From Sipunculus nudus (lineage: Eukaryota > Annelida > Sipuncula > Golfingiida > Sipunculidae), in the NCBI GenBank assembly GCA_026874595.1, contig CM049316.1, forward strand, positions 44,593,695 through 44,657,694: a stretch of DNA of 64,000 bases. The letters run 5' to 3'. Of the stretch, positions 63,235-64,000 are shown piece by piece. Numbering within the stretch: position 1 is the first letter of the stretch; each line of letters starts with the position of its first letter. The notes under the pieces are model-generated. The model made no database searches. It saw only the letters and a list, made by a program, of their open reading frames with translations, and was not told where the DNA came from. The position numbers and the translations under genes were made by a program.

Positions 63235-64000
63235 AATCACACAGCCAAGTGTCAATAAAAATTACAAATATGATTAAAAAAATTGTCAGTGCCTAACATA
63301 AGAGGTTATTGGCAATTCTCCACAAATAGGGTTCATCTTAATCAATGATAAGTCTCTTCCCGCATTGACAATATTCGTTCAAAATATAATCAAAATGAAG
63401 TATTTGATAATTAAGCATAGTTTATATTGGCTAAACAGTAGATCTTTCTTCGGCAGTGTAATATCAGGAACCAGCATTTATCGGGTGTTTTAGGGTAGAC
63501 CCCCTGCAAATTTGCACAAGATTAGCGTTTAGGGTTGTGTCGAATCAAAGAGGAAACTCTCTCCAACAAACGTTGGGACTGCATTCGTATGATAGGAGTT
63601 GTCTTATGAAAGGGGCAAGGAGAAGTTGACAGATTTAGGCGTCCGGCCTGTCTTGTGTTCCATTTTCTGCCGCCGATGTATTGGCTGAACTTTGAACAAT
63701 TAAAATGTGATCCTCCTGTGGCGTAATTATATAATGATCCATTTTGCCTACTGAAGATCCATGAAGGTCAAGCCTTTGTTCCAACAGATCATGCCCCAGC
63801 GTGAAGGTTGATAATGATCATTTTAACAAATTTCAGACAGGTGATCTTTTGCATAATGATGAAATGGCCACAGCCAGTATCACTGCATCATCACTATACA
63901 ACTTCACCTTCCGGGCCATCTCCACATTCTTTTCGTGGCTGTACCGGGATTTCAGATGGGATCTTACTGACTTGGTTTAATTTGTCTGCTCCACCAAGGC
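63235..64000. repeat. Array unit U19, cut by window edge
   Basis: The first 766 bp of a further unit with the same front haplotype as U11 (GGCTAAACAGTAGATC, AAAGAGGAAACTC). The array continues beyond the window. Confidence 0.95.

Larger units (their letters stand above)
1..64000. repeat. Tandem array of a ~2.98-kb unit, 18 complete copies plus one partial
   Basis: The same unit recurs head to tail across the whole window. Complete units without insertions measure 2979 to 2989 bp, except U11 (2916 bp, internal deletion). Copies differ by scattered substitutions and small indels, mainly near the unit boundary and in the second half. I found no rRNA, tRNA, histone or known spliceosomal snRNA gene in the unit. 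The array may be a large satellite or a tandem non-coding RNA locus. The conserved hairpin block favours the second, but this is inference. The phase chosen (AATCACACAG at unit position 1) is arbitrary. Confidence 0.97.

Noticed and set aside
1-64000. CRISPR array, bacterial mobile element or rDNA array
   Set aside because: The repeat unit is far too long for CRISPR, no short spacers exist, no rRNA motifs were recognised, and the LINEs show a eukaryotic genome.

Overview
The window is eukaryotic, almost certainly animal, nuclear DNA and consists of one AT-rich tandem array. Nineteen head-to-tail copies of a unit of about 2.98 kb (18 complete, one cut by the right edge) fill the window, and the array runs off both ends. 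The evidence for an animal is a complete two-ORF LINE of L1/Tx1 type (zinc-knuckle ORF1; APE endonuclease plus reverse transcriptase ORF2), AATAAA polyadenylation signals and target-site duplications. No bacterial gene organisation is present. An aquatic invertebrate is my best guess, but the sequence does not prove it.

Layout. With each unit phased at the sequence AATCACACAG, units begin at 1, 2984, 8236, 11224, 14203, 17192, 20171, 23154, 28406, 31388, 34371, 37287, 40274, 43255, 46244, 49231, 57265, 60250 and 63235 (called U1 to U19). Three units are enlarged by LINE insertions on the minus strand: U2 and U8 carry the same 2.25 kb 5'-truncated LINE (family 1), and U16 carries a 5.05 kb LINE with both ORFs open (family 2). 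All three insertions sit at the same nucleotide of the unit, CAT^ATAGC, although the two families agree only at roughly half of their residues where they overlap. This points to target-specific retrotransposons living in this array.

The unit itself has no convincing protein gene. It carries: (i) a 79-bp block of three hairpins next to the LINE target. Read on the minus strand, this block has an Sm-like motif AATTTTTGA followed by a GC-rich hairpin, and it is unchanged in all 18 complete units except for one loop base; (ii) a perfect match to the CTCF consensus in 15 of 18 units; (iii) a TATA-like box followed by perfect inverted repeats; (iv) a second hairpin whose noticed substitutions all fall in loops; (v) a minus-strand segment with splice-site-like edges; (vi) an old internal duplication of about 90 bp.

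History. Units are mosaics. Sequence around the unit boundary falls into linked haplotypes, while roughly 345-1300 of the unit is homogenised. Higher-order periods of 5968 bp, 8957 bp and 20170 bp are visible. The 20170-bp offset duplication copied the family-1 LINE, so that insertion is older than the duplication. The full-length family-2 LINE is missing from its 8957-bp sister unit U13 and is therefore younger.
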